A stretch of DNA of 42,453 nt from UMGS755 sp045595795 (GTDB taxonomy: Bacteria > Bacillota > Clostridia > UBA1381 > UBA9506). Location: NCBI GenBank assembly GCA_045595795.1, contig JAZOBC010000066.1:1-42453 (forward strand). Direction: 5' to 3'. Positions 7,864 through 15,860 of the stretch are shown here, one piece after another; the first letter of the stretch is position 1; every line of letters begins with the position of its first letter. The position numbers and the translations under genes are program-made. A model generated the notes under the pieces. It saw nothing but the letters and a program-made list of their open reading frames with translations. It made no database searches and was not told where the DNA came from.

Positions 7864-9165
7864 ATGGAAAAAACCGTTGCATTTGCAACCTTAGGGTGCA
7901 AGGTGAATCAATATGAGTCAGAGGCGATTTTAGAAAAATTTGTTGCCGCGGGTTATCGTGCAGTAGATTTTTCAGAAAAAGCTGATGTTTATGTTGTGAA
8001 CACCTGTACGGTAACGCATTTAAGCGACCGGAAATCCCGACAGATGATTCGTCGGGCTAAACAAAAAAATCCTGATGCGGTGCTGGCTGTTATGGGATGT
8101 TATTCGCAAACTGACCCGGAAGCGGTTTCAGCTATTTCTGAGGTAGATATTATCATTGGTACGGCAGGCAGAGAACAACTTCTCTCAGCGGTGGAACAGT
8201 TTTTAGCTGAAAAACGTCAACTGAATTTTGTATCAGAGTTACAGTCTGATTGCGGCTTTGAACCACTTGAAATTGATGGTAGCAAACAAGAACACACCCG
8301 TGCCTACTTAAAGGTGCAGGATGGTTGCAATCAATTTTGTTCCTATTGTATCATTCCCTATGCGCGAGGTAGAATTCGCTCGCGCAGTATTGCTGATTCA
8401 GTCAGCGAGGCAAAAAGGCTTTCCCGGGCGGGCTTTCGTGAACTTGTATTGACCGGTATCCATTTGGCGTCTTGGGGAAAAGATAGCGGCGAAGGAAATT
8501 TGCTTCAATTACTCAAGGCGCTTCACGACGTTTCAGGCATTCATCGGATTCGTCTTGGTTCTTTAGAACCCACATTGTGTGATGAGGCTTTTGTGAAAGG
8601 TCTTTGCGACTTGCCAAAGGTTTGCCGACATTTTCATTTGTCGCTGCAAAGCGGATGTGACGCTACGCTAAAACGTATGAATCGAAAATATACGTCTACA
8701 GTGTATCGTAAGGCGGTAGAATGTATCAGAAGTCATATGCCGGATGCTGCCATTACGACCGATGTCATCGTAGGCTTTCCCGGAGAAACAGAGGCGGAGT
8801 TTGGCGAAACGTATGACTTTATTCAGGCGTTAGGCCTGGCGGATGCTCACATTTTCAAATTTTCTCCTCGTCAGGGTACACCAGCGGTTAAAATGCCCAT
8901 GCAGATTTCACCGGAACTGAAAGAGGAAAGAAGTCGGGCGTTGATTGCTTTAACTGAGGAAAATAAACAGAAATTTGCAGCTACTTATATCGATAAACGC
9001 GAAGAAGTTTTGTTTGAACAAATGATAGAACCGGGCATGTGGGAAGGGAAAACGCAAAATTATCTCACGGTTTGGGTGCAAAGTGATGAGGCGTTGTCCG
9101 GCGCGTTTAGAACCGTTTTATTGACGGCTTGCGAAAGTGGAGTTTTGAAGGGAACTCTTTGTTAG
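7864..9165 (+). CDS. mtaB: tRNA (t6A37-C2)-methylthiotransferase MtaB
   Basis: 433-aa radical SAM methylthiotransferase that converts t6A37 to ms2t6A in tRNAs reading ANN codons. The N-terminal UPF0004 domain has GCKVNQYES, VVNTCTVT and MGCYSQ, supplying the cysteines of the auxiliary 4Fe-4S cluster. The radical SAM motif CNQFCSYC lies near residues 155-162, followed by YARGRIRSR. A short C-terminal TRAM-like region closes the protein. The GCKVNQYE signature and length favour MtaB over MiaB or RimO. GAGGGAG inside the end of the preceding gene is the RBS. Confidence 0.93.
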   Translation: MEKTVAFATLGCKVNQYESEAILEKFVAAGYRAVDFSEKADVYVVNTCTVTHLSDRKSRQMIRRAKQKNPDAVLAVMGCYSQTDPEAVSAISEVDIIIGTAGREQLLSAVEQFLAEKRQLNFVSELQSDCGFEPLEIDGSKQEHTRAYLKVQDGCNQFCSYCIIPYARGRIRSRSIADSVSEAKRLSRAGFRELVLTGIHLASWGKDSGEGNLLQLLKALHDVSGIHRIRLGSLEPTLCDEAFVKGLCDLPKVCRHFHLSLQSGCDATLKRMNRKYTSTVYRKAVECIRSHMPDAAITTDVIVGFPGETEAEFGETYDFIQALGLADAHIFKFSPRQGTPAVKMPMQISPELKEERSRALIALTEENKQKFAATYIDKREEVLFEQMIEPGMWEGKTQNYLTVWVQSDEALSGAFRTVLLTACESGVLKGTLC

Positions 9166-9198
9166 AAGAAAGCATAGAGGTCGGCTACTGCGAATACA

Positions 9199-9951
9199 AT
9201 GAACCAAAGGGATTTTGGAAGTTGGTGTGGTATGCTGGTGATTATAAAAAAGTGGAATTTGTTGTTACTTTCAGCAATTTTTCTTTGTATTGTAGTTGGA
9301 ACAGGTTTTTTGCTGAGACAGAGTACAGCCATTTCAACGGCTGCAATGCCCGTTTTTGGTAAGCGTATTATTGTGGACGCCGGTCATGGGTCGCCCGATG
9401 GGGGCGCTGTTGGAAGCAGGCAGGTTTTGGAAAAAGATTTGAACCTGCAAATTGCCCTGTTATTGCAGCAATATTTAGAGCAAAGTGGCGCAGAGGTGAT
9501 TATGACACGCTCGGATGATAATGGGATTTATGATCTTGAAAGCAAAACCATACGTCAAAAAAAGCGAACAGATTTATCTAACCGTGAAAAGCTGATGGCT
9601 GAATCGGAAGCCGATTTCTTTGTCAGCATTCACATGAATCGTTTTTCTGATTCGCGCTATAGCGGTCCGCAGGTGTTTTATTCTGTGAATCATGAACAGT
9701 CAAAGCCCCTGGCAGAAGCAGTTCAACAAGAGATGATTGCTGTGCTTGAACCGCCATCTGAACGTGTTGTGAAACCGGCAGGAAAAGAAATTTATTTGTT
9801 GAGCAAGGCAAAGCTTCCGGCGATTTTAGTGGAATGTGGTTTTTTGTCCAACGATCGGGAGGAGCAGCTTTTGCTCGATGAAACCTATCAGAAAAAAACG
9901 GCTTGGTCAATTTATTGCGGCTTGACAAAATATCTGACTGCCGCAGGCTGA
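9199..9951 (+). CDS. cwlD: N-acetylmuramoyl-L-alanine amidase, CwlD-like (amidase_3)
   Basis: About 250 aa. An N-terminal membrane anchor (roughly residues 19-39) precedes a zinc amidase_3 domain. The ligands and catalytic residues are visible: H in VDAGHGSPDGG, E in EKDLNLQIA, H in SIHMNRF and E in VECGFLSN. IYLLSKAKLPAILVECGF is very CwlD-like. CwlD cleaves stem peptides during formation of muramic lactam in spore cortex, so it is a modest hint of sporulation. The start is uncertain: neither the ATG at 9199 nor the in-frame ATG at 9232 has a clear RBS; the latter would still keep the anchor. It sits 33 nt after mtaB. Confidence 0.82.
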   Translation: MNQRDFGSWCGMLVIIKKWNLLLLSAIFLCIVVGTGFLLRQSTAISTAAMPVFGKRIIVDAGHGSPDGGAVGSRQVLEKDLNLQIALLLQQYLEQSGAEVIMTRSDDNGIYDLESKTIRQKKRTDLSNREKLMAESEADFFVSIHMNRFSDSRYSGPQVFYSVNHEQSKPLAEAVQQEMIAVLEPPSERVVKPAGKEIYLLSKAKLPAILVECGFLSNDREEQLLLDETYQKKTAWSIYCGLTKYLTAAG

Positions 9952-9993
9952 ACGACATATAACGAAAGAATTTTATGCAAAGGAGTAAGTGGA

Positions 9994-11136
9994 GTGAAGA
10001 AGATAAAAATTCCATACCTGAATCTGTTGCCCATTTTGCTGATTGCTTTTTTGCTTTTTAAACTTGTAAATAGCATGAAGCTTAGTTTGGATGGCATCTT
10101 CGGGACGCTTTATCAATGCGTTTCCTATTTTGTTTTTGGCTTTGTGCTTGCCTACCTTTTAAATCCGGCATTGAATTTTTTTGAAGGTCTCATCCGCTCG
10201 AAACGTGACACAGAGAAAATGAGAGCTTGTAAACGCGCTTGTATTATTACGTTTATTTATGTATTATTACTTGGTTCTTTCAGTGTTTTTGTAGTTGCTG
10301 TTATTCCGACGATACGGGAAGCGATTCAGGAACTGATGGATAACGTTCCGCGCTATGCAAGCTATTTTAGAGCATGGATTGATGATATTTCCGGCACGGT
10401 GCATCCTTACGTGTCTGGGAACATGGATGTCTGGATAGAGGAGTGCTTCCAGTTTTTGTATAACTGGCTCCAGAAACTTGATTTGTCGTCCATCGGCGGC
10501 GCTGTTTCATCGGGTGTCAGCACAGTTGCATCAGTTTTGGTTCATCTTGGCTTTGGCTTGGTGATTTCAATTTATTTTCTTTTTAGCAAAGAGCAACTGC
10601 TTTTGGGACTCAAAAAAATGGTTTATGCTCTTTTGAGCCGTGAACGTGGCGACAAGCTATTAGAGGTTGGAAGAAAAACCCATCGTATCTTTGTCAACTT
10701 TATTGTCAGCAAAGTGCTTCAATCTCTCATTATGTTTGTTTTGGGACTTTTGGTGCTTGTACCGATTGGCGTTCCCTTTGCGCTTTTAATTTCGCTTTTC
10801 ATTGCACTTACGAACATGATTCCGTATTTCGGTCCGTATATTGGTGCGATTCCCAGCGTGCTGCTTGTGCTGTTTTACAGTCCGGTTATGGCGCTTTGGG
10901 TGCTTTTATATGCTGTTGGGGTTCAGATTCTTGACAATGTTATTATCGGCCCGAAAATTATGTCTGACAAGGTGGGGATCAGTCCGCTTTTGGTCATTCT
11001 CGGCGTCACCATTGGCGGCGCCTTGGGCGGTGTTTTAGGTATGATTATCGGTGTGCCGGTTGTGGCGGTGGTCAAATTTGTTTTTTATGACCCTTACATT
11101 GAAAAGAAATTGAACGAAAAATCTATTTCAATTTAG
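9994..11136 (+). CDS. AI-2E family transporter (UPF0118 permease)
   Basis: 380-aa integral membrane protein with about eight hydrophobic segments. The conserved C-terminal block FIALTNMIPYFGPYIGAIPSV and the later ISPLLVILGVTIGGALGG are the family signature. Members are diverse permeases (autoinducer-2 export, Na+/H+ exchange, others), so the substrate is unknown. The start is GTG at 9994, eight bases after AAGGAG. It closes the gene run from DUF6106; the next gene has its own strong promoter. Confidence 0.87.
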   Translation: MKKIKIPYLNLLPILLIAFLLFKLVNSMKLSLDGIFGTLYQCVSYFVFGFVLAYLLNPALNFFEGLIRSKRDTEKMRACKRACIITFIYVLLLGSFSVFVVAVIPTIREAIQELMDNVPRYASYFRAWIDDISGTVHPYVSGNMDVWIEECFQFLYNWLQKLDLSSIGGAVSSGVSTVASVLVHLGFGLVISIYFLFSKEQLLLGLKKMVYALLSRERGDKLLEVGRKTHRIFVNFIVSKVLQSLIMFVLGLLVLVPIGVPFALLISLFIALTNMIPYFGPYIGAIPSVLLVLFYSPVMALWVLLYAVGVQILDNVIIGPKIMSDKVGISPLLVILGVTIGGALGGVLGMIIGVPVVAVVKFVFYDPYIEKKLNEKSISI

Positions 11137-11194
11137 AGGCAAAGGAAAAATTTACAATCGTTTGAATGTATATAAAAAAACCGTAAAAAAAAAC

Positions 11195-11223
11195 TTGCAA
11201 AGTGAAATGTTATGTGATATAAT
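11195..11223 (+). promoter_or_regulatory. Strong sigma-A promoter of rpmE
   Basis: TTGCAA (11195-11200), 17-bp spacer, TATAAT (11218-11223) with an extended -10 TGA (11215-11217). It lies about 40 bases before the rpmE ATG. Confidence 0.85.
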
Positions 11224-11261
11224 CAACGTGTTATGCAAGATGGTTGAAAGAGGTGAAACAA

Positions 11262-11468
11262 ATGAAAGAAGGAATTCATCCCACATATTCTGACACAACG
11301 ATCAAATGTGCTTGCGGTAATGTGATCGAAACCGGTTCTACCAGAGAGAATATTACTGTTGAAATTTGTTCTAAGTGTCATCCGTTCTTTACAGGTAAGC
11401 AGAAACTGGTAGATACGGGCGGACGTGTTGAAAAGTTCAGAAAGCGTTTTGGTCTCACAGAAAAATAA
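11262..11468 (+). CDS. rpmE: 50S ribosomal protein L31 (zinc-binding form)
   Basis: 68 aa. Begins MKEGIHPTYSDTTIKCACGN, the classical L31 N-terminus, with CxC in the first half and CSKCHPF in the second half, giving the four-cysteine zinc (C+) form rather than the zinc-independent paralogue. It binds the central protuberance of the large subunit and bridges the subunits. AGAGGTG lies seven bases before the ATG at 11262; an upstream in-frame TTG is not needed. secG follows after about 50 nt. Confidence 0.96.
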   Translation: MKEGIHPTYSDTTIKCACGNVIETGSTRENITVEICSKCHPFFTGKQKLVDTGGRVEKFRKRFGLTEK

Positions 11469-11521
11469 GTCTATGAGAATGTTTTGGTTCCCTTGGAAGA
11501 GAAATGATGGAGGTAAATGCA

Positions 11522-11776
11522 ATGTTTAATGCGATGCTGACAGTTGTAAAAATTCTGCATATCATCATCACAATTATCCTGGTTGCCGTTGTTCTGTTCC
11601 AGTCCGGTAAACAGGCTGGATTGTCAGGCTCAATTGCCGGTGGTTCTGAAACCTTTTTCGGCAAGAACAAGGGCAGAACAATTGACGCAATCTTAGAAAA
11701 ATGGACATCTGTTATTGCCGTTGTTTTCTTAATAACATCAATTGCATTGTATGTTATGTTAGGACAAGTTGGCTGA
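11522..11776 (+). CDS. secG: Preprotein translocase subunit SecG
   Basis: 84 aa with two membrane helices (about 5-27 and 57-79) joined by a polar loop. The segment LFQSGKQAGLSGSIAGGSE is the conserved SecG loop, and FFGKNKGRTIDAILEKWT leads into helix two. SecG assists SecYE translocation. The ATG at 11522 is eight bases after GGAGG; the upstream ATGs lack their own RBS. A terminator follows after 31 nt, so rpmE-secG looks like a short operon. Confidence 0.94.
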   Translation: MFNAMLTVVKILHIIITIILVAVVLFQSGKQAGLSGSIAGGSETFFGKNKGRTIDAILEKWTSVIAVVFLITSIALYVMLGQVG

Positions 11777-11807
11777 TGATGCAAGGTTTAGATCGATTGT
11801 GAAAATG

Positions 11808-11839
11808 AAACCGTGCGTTTTTTGGCGTACGGTTTTTTT
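11808..11839 (+). terminator. Rho-independent terminator after secG
   Basis: Arms 11808-11817 and 11826-11835 form a 10-bp stem with one G-U pair and an 8-base loop, running into a seven-T stretch. Confidence 0.88.
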
Positions 11840-11937
11840 CATGAAAATTTGTAATTGGACTTGCTTTTTTTTAAGATTTCGTTTAAACTATACTTATAAA
11901 GTCAATATCAATACAAATGTAAATATGGAGGTTTAAT

Positions 11938-12495
11938 ATGATTTCAGCAGGTGAATTCAGAAACGGTGTGACCTTTGAATTTGAAGGCAATGTTTTTCAG
12001 GTTGTTGAGTTTCAGCATGTAAAGCCCGGTAAAGGTGCGGCTTTCGTTAGAACCAAACTGAAAAATGTCATCACTGGTGGTGTGGTTGAAAAAACCTTCC
12101 GTCCCACTGAAAAAATGCCTAAGGCACACATTGAAAGAAAGAACATGGCATACTCTTACAACGATGGTGATTTGTTCTATTTTATGGACAATGAAACCTT
12201 TGATATGATGCCTCTGTCTCAGGATCAGTTAGGTGATGCCCTGAAGTTTGTAACCGAAAACATGAATGTTGTGGTTCTGTCTTATAAAGGCTCTGTGTTT
12301 GGTGTTGAACCACCGACATTTGTTGAACTGAAGGTTACAGAAACTGAGCCCGGCTTTAAGGGTGATACCAGTACCGGTGCTACCAAGCCCGCAACACTGG
12401 AAACCGGTGCAACTATTAACGTTCCCTTGTTTATTGACCAGGATGACGTTATTCGTGTTGACACAAGAACCGGTGAATACATGGAGCGTGTATAA
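11938..12495 (+). CDS. efp: Translation elongation factor P
   Basis: 185-aa three-domain factor that rescues ribosomes stalled on polyproline stretches. VKPGKGAAFVR places the usual tip lysine at about residue 32. The KOW-like N-domain and two OB domains follow, ending RVDTRTGEYMERV, the standard C-terminus. The lysine is present, but no EpmA/EpmB or YmfI-type modifier gene is in the window. GGAGG lies seven bases upstream. Its promoter is not clear; a TATACT at 11889-11894 is a possible -10 with no good -35. Confidence 0.96.
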   Translation: MISAGEFRNGVTFEFEGNVFQVVEFQHVKPGKGAAFVRTKLKNVITGGVVEKTFRPTEKMPKAHIERKNMAYSYNDGDLFYFMDNETFDMMPLSQDQLGDALKFVTENMNVVVLSYKGSVFGVEPPTFVELKVTETEPGFKGDTSTGATKPATLETGATINVPLFIDQDDVIRVDTRTGEYMERV

Positions 12496-12540
12496 AAACG
12501 CTGACATGTGTCTATCATATGTTGGAAAGGAAGTGTCATA

Positions 12541-12951
12541 ATGGGATATTTATCTGAAAAGGCAGCATACTTACGTGGCCTGGCGGAAGGCATGAAGCTG
12601 GAGGAAAAAGGCGACGAAGGGAAAATGCTTGCAAAAATCATTGATGCAATGGAAGAATTTGCTGCCAGTATTGATGATTTAAACGATATCGTAGAAGAAT
12701 GCGAAGAACGCATTGACGATTTAGATGAGTTTGCTACAGAACTGTCTGATATGTTTTCCGAGTGCTCTCATGAAGGTTGCTCGTGCGGCTGTGATGATGA
12801 GGACGACGAAGATTTAGATGACATGGAGTTTTACGAAGTTGAATGCCCTCATTGTGAAGAAAAGGTATATTTTGATGAGGACATGATGGACAACGATGAT
12901 CTGATTTGCCCGAATTGCGGCGAAGTGATTGAGATTGAAATTGATGACTGA
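12541..12951 (+). CDS. CD1247-type domain protein with acidic linker and zinc ribbon
   Basis: 136 aa in three parts. The N-terminal helical segment MGYLSEKAAYLRGLAEGMKL resembles the CD1247 N-terminal domain of Clostridia; a helical stretch rich in Glu and Asp follows to about residue 75. A Cys/Asp-rich linker (CSHEGCSCGCDDEDDED) leads to a C-terminal zinc ribbon with VECPHCEEKVYF and LICPNCGEVIEI. Function unknown. It may be a metal-binding or nucleic-acid/protein adaptor. AAAGGAAG precedes the ATG at 12541, 45 nt after efp, so it is probably cotranscribed with efp. A very strong terminator follows. Confidence 0.72.
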   Translation: MGYLSEKAAYLRGLAEGMKLEEKGDEGKMLAKIIDAMEEFAASIDDLNDIVEECEERIDDLDEFATELSDMFSECSHEGCSCGCDDEDDEDLDDMEFYEVECPHCEEKVYFDEDMMDNDDLICPNCGEVIEIEIDD

Positions 12952-12963
12952 TTTGAGTCATAT

Positions 12964-13020
12964 CAAGCAAAAAGCCGGACTGAGTTAATTCAGTCCGGCT
13001 TTTTGCTTGGTTTTATTTTT
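12964..13020. terminator. Bidirectional terminator with perfect 20-bp stem
   Basis: Arms 12964-12983 and 12990-13009 are perfectly complementary with a six-base loop. The inner GC-rich stem is flanked by A5/T5, so both strands give a stem followed by U residues. It separates the convergent zinc-ribbon gene and chromate-transporter genes. Confidence 0.93.
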
Positions 13021-13576
13021 AAAACAATCCGATGACAATCCCGACAGCAGCAGATGCCACCAAATATATAATGGGATGCAATTTGAAAATTTTCATCAGA
13101 ACAAAGACTACTGCAAAAATACAAACAGAGGGAATATCAATGAAGGATAAAAGGTTGCCTGTAAAGGGCAAACGGACTAACGATGTTTGTGCAACTGTTA
13201 CACCGGCAGCAGCAATCAGACCGGTGACGGCAGGACGCAGACCGTAAAAAGTGGCACCAACATATCGGTTATCACGAAAGGTATCTAAAATTCGTGCCAC
13301 AATCAACATAATGATGGTAGGTGGTGCAATCAAGCCTATGGTTGCTACCAATGCACCCGGTATACCGGCAGTAAGATATCCGGCATAGGTTGCCATGTTC
13401 ACGCCGATGGGGCCGGGTGTTGACTCGGAAATGGCAATCATATCTGCCAATAACTCTTCGGTAAACCAACCGGTTCTGGTGGCAATATCTCGAAGAAAAG
13501 GCAGGGTAGCGAGCCCACCGCCAATAGCAAAGAGACCGGTTTTAAAAAATTCATAAAACAGACGAAGATAAATCAT
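13019..13576 (-). CDS. chrA: Chromate transporter, second half-size subunit
   Basis: 185 aa of the short-chain CHR family, half the length of full ChrA. FKTGLFAIGGGLATLPFL and STPGPIGVNMATYAGY are the family signatures, followed by five or so hydrophobic segments. Half-size CHR proteins usually occur as adjacent pairs that act together; known substrates are chromate and possibly sulfate-like anions, and many have no tested substrate. The ATG overlaps the stop of the upstream half by 4 nt (ATGA) and has GGAGGAAG as RBS. Confidence 0.88.
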   Translation of the reverse strand: MIYLRLFYEFFKTGLFAIGGGLATLPFLRDIATRTGWFTEELLADMIAISESTPGPIGVNMATYAGYLTAGIPGALVATIGLIAPPTIIMLIVARILDTFRDNRYVGATFYGLRPAVTGLIAAAGVTVAQTSLVRLPFTGNLLSFIDIPSVCIFAVVFVLMKIFKLHPIIYLVASAAVGIVIGLF

Positions 13577-14112
13577 TTTGAAATCTTCCTCCCCTGTAAG
13601 AGTAGTCCCGCTAAAGCTGCAAAAAGCACCAAAATGATGGGCGAAACATCAAAAAAACAAGTCAACAGAAATACAATGAGACCAATCGCAATACCCCATC
13701 CGTCTTTAATGGCTTTCTTGCCCAATTTAATAACGGCATCTAAAATTAAAGCACAAACACAGGCGCGAATGCCGATGAATGCGTTTTTTACCACGGCAAG
13801 CTCTGCAAAATTCGTTAAAACTGCCGCGATGATGGTGATGATAATCAGTGAGGGAAAGACCACACCCAAGGTGGCAGCTAAGCCACCCAAGGTGCCCTTT
13901 AAGCGATATCCTACCAAGGTGGCGGTGTTTACAGCAATTACCCCAGGTGTGCACTGTGCAATGGCATAATAGTCCATCAGCACCTCTTCGGTTGTCCATT
14001 TCTTTTTATCCACAAGCTCTCGTTGCAGCATGGGTAGCATAGCATAACCGCCGCCAAATGTAAAACCACCGATACGAGCAAAGGTCAGAAATAAATCCAA
14101 CAATTCCTTCAT
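13573..14112 (-). CDS. chrA: Chromate transporter, first half-size subunit
   Basis: 179 aa. FARIGGFTFGGGYAMLPML and AQCTPGVIAVNTATLVGYR are the CHR-family motifs, parallel to those of its partner, with about six hydrophobic segments. The start at 14112 follows AGGAGATG; a longer in-frame version beginning at 14139 lacks an RBS. It is the first gene of a two-gene leftward operon and shares a divergent intergenic region with glyS. Physiological substrate is not knowable from sequence. Confidence 0.88.
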   Translation of the reverse strand: MKELLDLFLTFARIGGFTFGGGYAMLPMLQRELVDKKKWTTEEVLMDYYAIAQCTPGVIAVNTATLVGYRLKGTLGGLAATLGVVFPSLIIITIIAAVLTNFAELAVVKNAFIGIRACVCALILDAVIKLGKKAIKDGWGIAIGLIVFLLTCFFDVSPIILVLFAALAGLLLQGRKISK

Positions 14113-14143
14113 GTATTCATCTCCTATTATAGCATCCATCTAT

Positions 14144-14172
14144 ATTGTATCACAGGATGGAGGGAAAATAAA
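14144..14172 (-). promoter_or_regulatory. Probable promoter of the chromate-transporter pair
   Basis: Minus strand: weak TTTATT (14172-14167), 17-bp spacer, TACAAT (14149-14144) with an extended -10 TGA directly upstream. Confidence 0.5.
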
Positions 14173-14275
14173 TAAAAAAACATTAAAATTACAAAAAATA
14201 TGAGCTGATTGTATTCGCAAAAGTAATTTTGAGATACTCCTGTAGGCAGGAAAGCGAAAATTTACTGTTAAATGC

Positions 14276-14304
14276 TTGACAAATGTTGTGGAAAAAGTTA
14301 TGAT
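14276..14304 (+). promoter_or_regulatory. Sigma-A promoter of glyS
   Basis: Perfect -35 TTGACA (14276-14281), 17-bp spacer, TATGAT (14299-14304). The predicted leader is only about 55 bases, too short for a T-box. Confidence 0.82.
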
Positions 14305-14366
14305 ATTGTTATATACTTTTTATGCTAAGATGATAGCATTTTGATGACAATATGCGGAGGTTATGT

Positions 14367-15758
14367 ATGAAAAACACAGACAAAACAATGGAAAAAATTG
14401 TTGCCTTGTGCAAAGGCAGAGGTTTTGTATATCCCGGCTCCGAAATCTATGGTGGTCTTGCCAATGCTTGGGATTACGGCCCGCTGGGTGTAGAACTGAA
14501 AAACAATATTAAACGTGCTTGGTGGAAAAAATTCATTCAGGAATCTCCGTATAACGTAGGACTTGATGCAGCCATTTTGATGAATTCTCAAACATGGGTT
14601 GCTTCCGGCCATGTGGGTGGCTTTTCTGACCCCTTGATGGATTGCCGTGAGTGTAAAGCACGCTACCGAGCGGATAATCTGATTGAAGATTACTTAAAGG
14701 AAAAAGGCGAGCCGGCAACGGTTGACGGCTGGAGCAATGAGCAGATGCTTGCGTTTATCAACGAGCATGAAATTGCCTGTCCCAAATGTGGCAAGCGGAA
14801 TTTTACTGATATCCGCAAATTTAACCTGATGTTCAAAACATTCCAGGGTGTTACGGAGGACAGCACTTCAGAATTATATCTGCGTCCTGAAACGGCGCAG
14901 GGTATTTTCGTTAATTTTAAAAATGTTCAGAGAACTACCAGAAAGAAAGTACCTTTCGGTATCGGTCAGGTGGGTAAATCCTTTAGAAATGAAATCACAC
15001 CGGGTAACTTCATCTTCCGTATTCGTGAATTTGAACAGATGGAACTGGAATTCTTCTGTGCCCCCGGCGAAGATTTGAAATGGTTTGCATATTGGAAAGA
15101 ATTTTGTATCAACTGGTTGTTGTCCTTGGGTATCAGCCGCGACAGCTTAAAGCTTCGTGACCATTCTCCTGAGGAACTGTCTCATTACAGCAATGCAACT
15201 ACCGATGTGGAATTTATGTTCCCATTCGGTTGGGGCGAGTTGTGGGGCATTGCTGACAGAACAGATTTTGACTTAAAACAGCATGCAACCCATTCCGGTG
15301 AAAATTTTGAGTATACAGATCCCATTAGCGGAGAAAAATATATTCCATACTGCATTGAACCCTCTTTGGGTGCTGACCGTGTGACCTTGGCATTCTTAAC
15401 TGAGGCTTATGATGAAGAAGCTGTTGGTGACAACGATACTCGTGTTGTTATGCGCTTCCATCCTGCACTAGCACCGATTAAGGCTGCTGTGCTTCCCCTT
15501 TCTAAGAAATTATCTGAAGGCGCTATGGCTCTGTATCAAGACCTCGCAAGTCACTTTATGTGTGAATTTGATGAATCCGGCAGCATTGGTAAGCGGTATC
15601 GCCGTCAGGATGAAATCGGTACGCCTTTCTGTATTACCTATGACTTTGACAGTCCGGAAAACGGAACCGTTACCATTCGTGAACGTGACTCTATGGAACA
15701 GGTAACTGTAAAAATTGAAGAGGTAGCATCTTACCTTGAAGAACGTTTAAAATTTTAA
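14367..15758 (+). CDS. glyS: Glycine--tRNA ligase (single-chain, dimeric type)
   Basis: 463-aa class II synthetase of the alpha2 type, not the bacterial GlyQ/GlyS tetramer. GLANAWDYGPLGVELKNN at the N-terminus, the inserted cysteines (CRECKARY and CPKCGKRNF, a zinc site), LRPETAQGIFVNFKNV, motif 2 around GKSFRNEITPGNFIFRIREF and motif 3 around IEPSLGADRV are all present. The C-terminal anticodon-binding domain (about 360-460) is complete. GGAGG six bases upstream selects the ATG at 14367 over an earlier in-frame ATG at 14352, which overlaps the RBS. It is monocistronic or read into ptsH. Confidence 0.96.
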   Translation: MKNTDKTMEKIVALCKGRGFVYPGSEIYGGLANAWDYGPLGVELKNNIKRAWWKKFIQESPYNVGLDAAILMNSQTWVASGHVGGFSDPLMDCRECKARYRADNLIEDYLKEKGEPATVDGWSNEQMLAFINEHEIACPKCGKRNFTDIRKFNLMFKTFQGVTEDSTSELYLRPETAQGIFVNFKNVQRTTRKKVPFGIGQVGKSFRNEITPGNFIFRIREFEQMELEFFCAPGEDLKWFAYWKEFCINWLLSLGISRDSLKLRDHSPEELSHYSNATTDVEFMFPFGWGELWGIADRTDFDLKQHATHSGENFEYTDPISGEKYIPYCIEPSLGADRVTLAFLTEAYDEEAVGDNDTRVVMRFHPALAPIKAAVLPLSKKLSEGAMALYQDLASHFMCEFDESGSIGKRYRRQDEIGTPFCITYDFDSPENGTVTIRERDSMEQVTVKIEEVASYLEERLKF

Positions 15759-15787
15759 ATGAATATTCATAATTTGTTATTTTTGTA

Positions 15788-15816
15788 TTGACAGATGGCA
15801 AAAAATTTAGTATTCT
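15788..15816 (+). promoter_or_regulatory. Probable promoter of ptsH
   Basis: TTGACA (15788-15793), 17-bp spacer, TATTCT (15811-15816). A consensus TATAAT also occurs at 15816-15821 but at 22-bp spacing. Confidence 0.65.
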
Positions 15817-15860
15817 ATAATAAGGAGCTTCACCAGTCAATCAGAGAAGGAGCGGTAGAG

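Noticed and set aside
14305..14366. T-box leader for glyS
   Set aside because: Predicted leader is only about 55 bases; no specifier stem, T-box sequence or terminator can fit.
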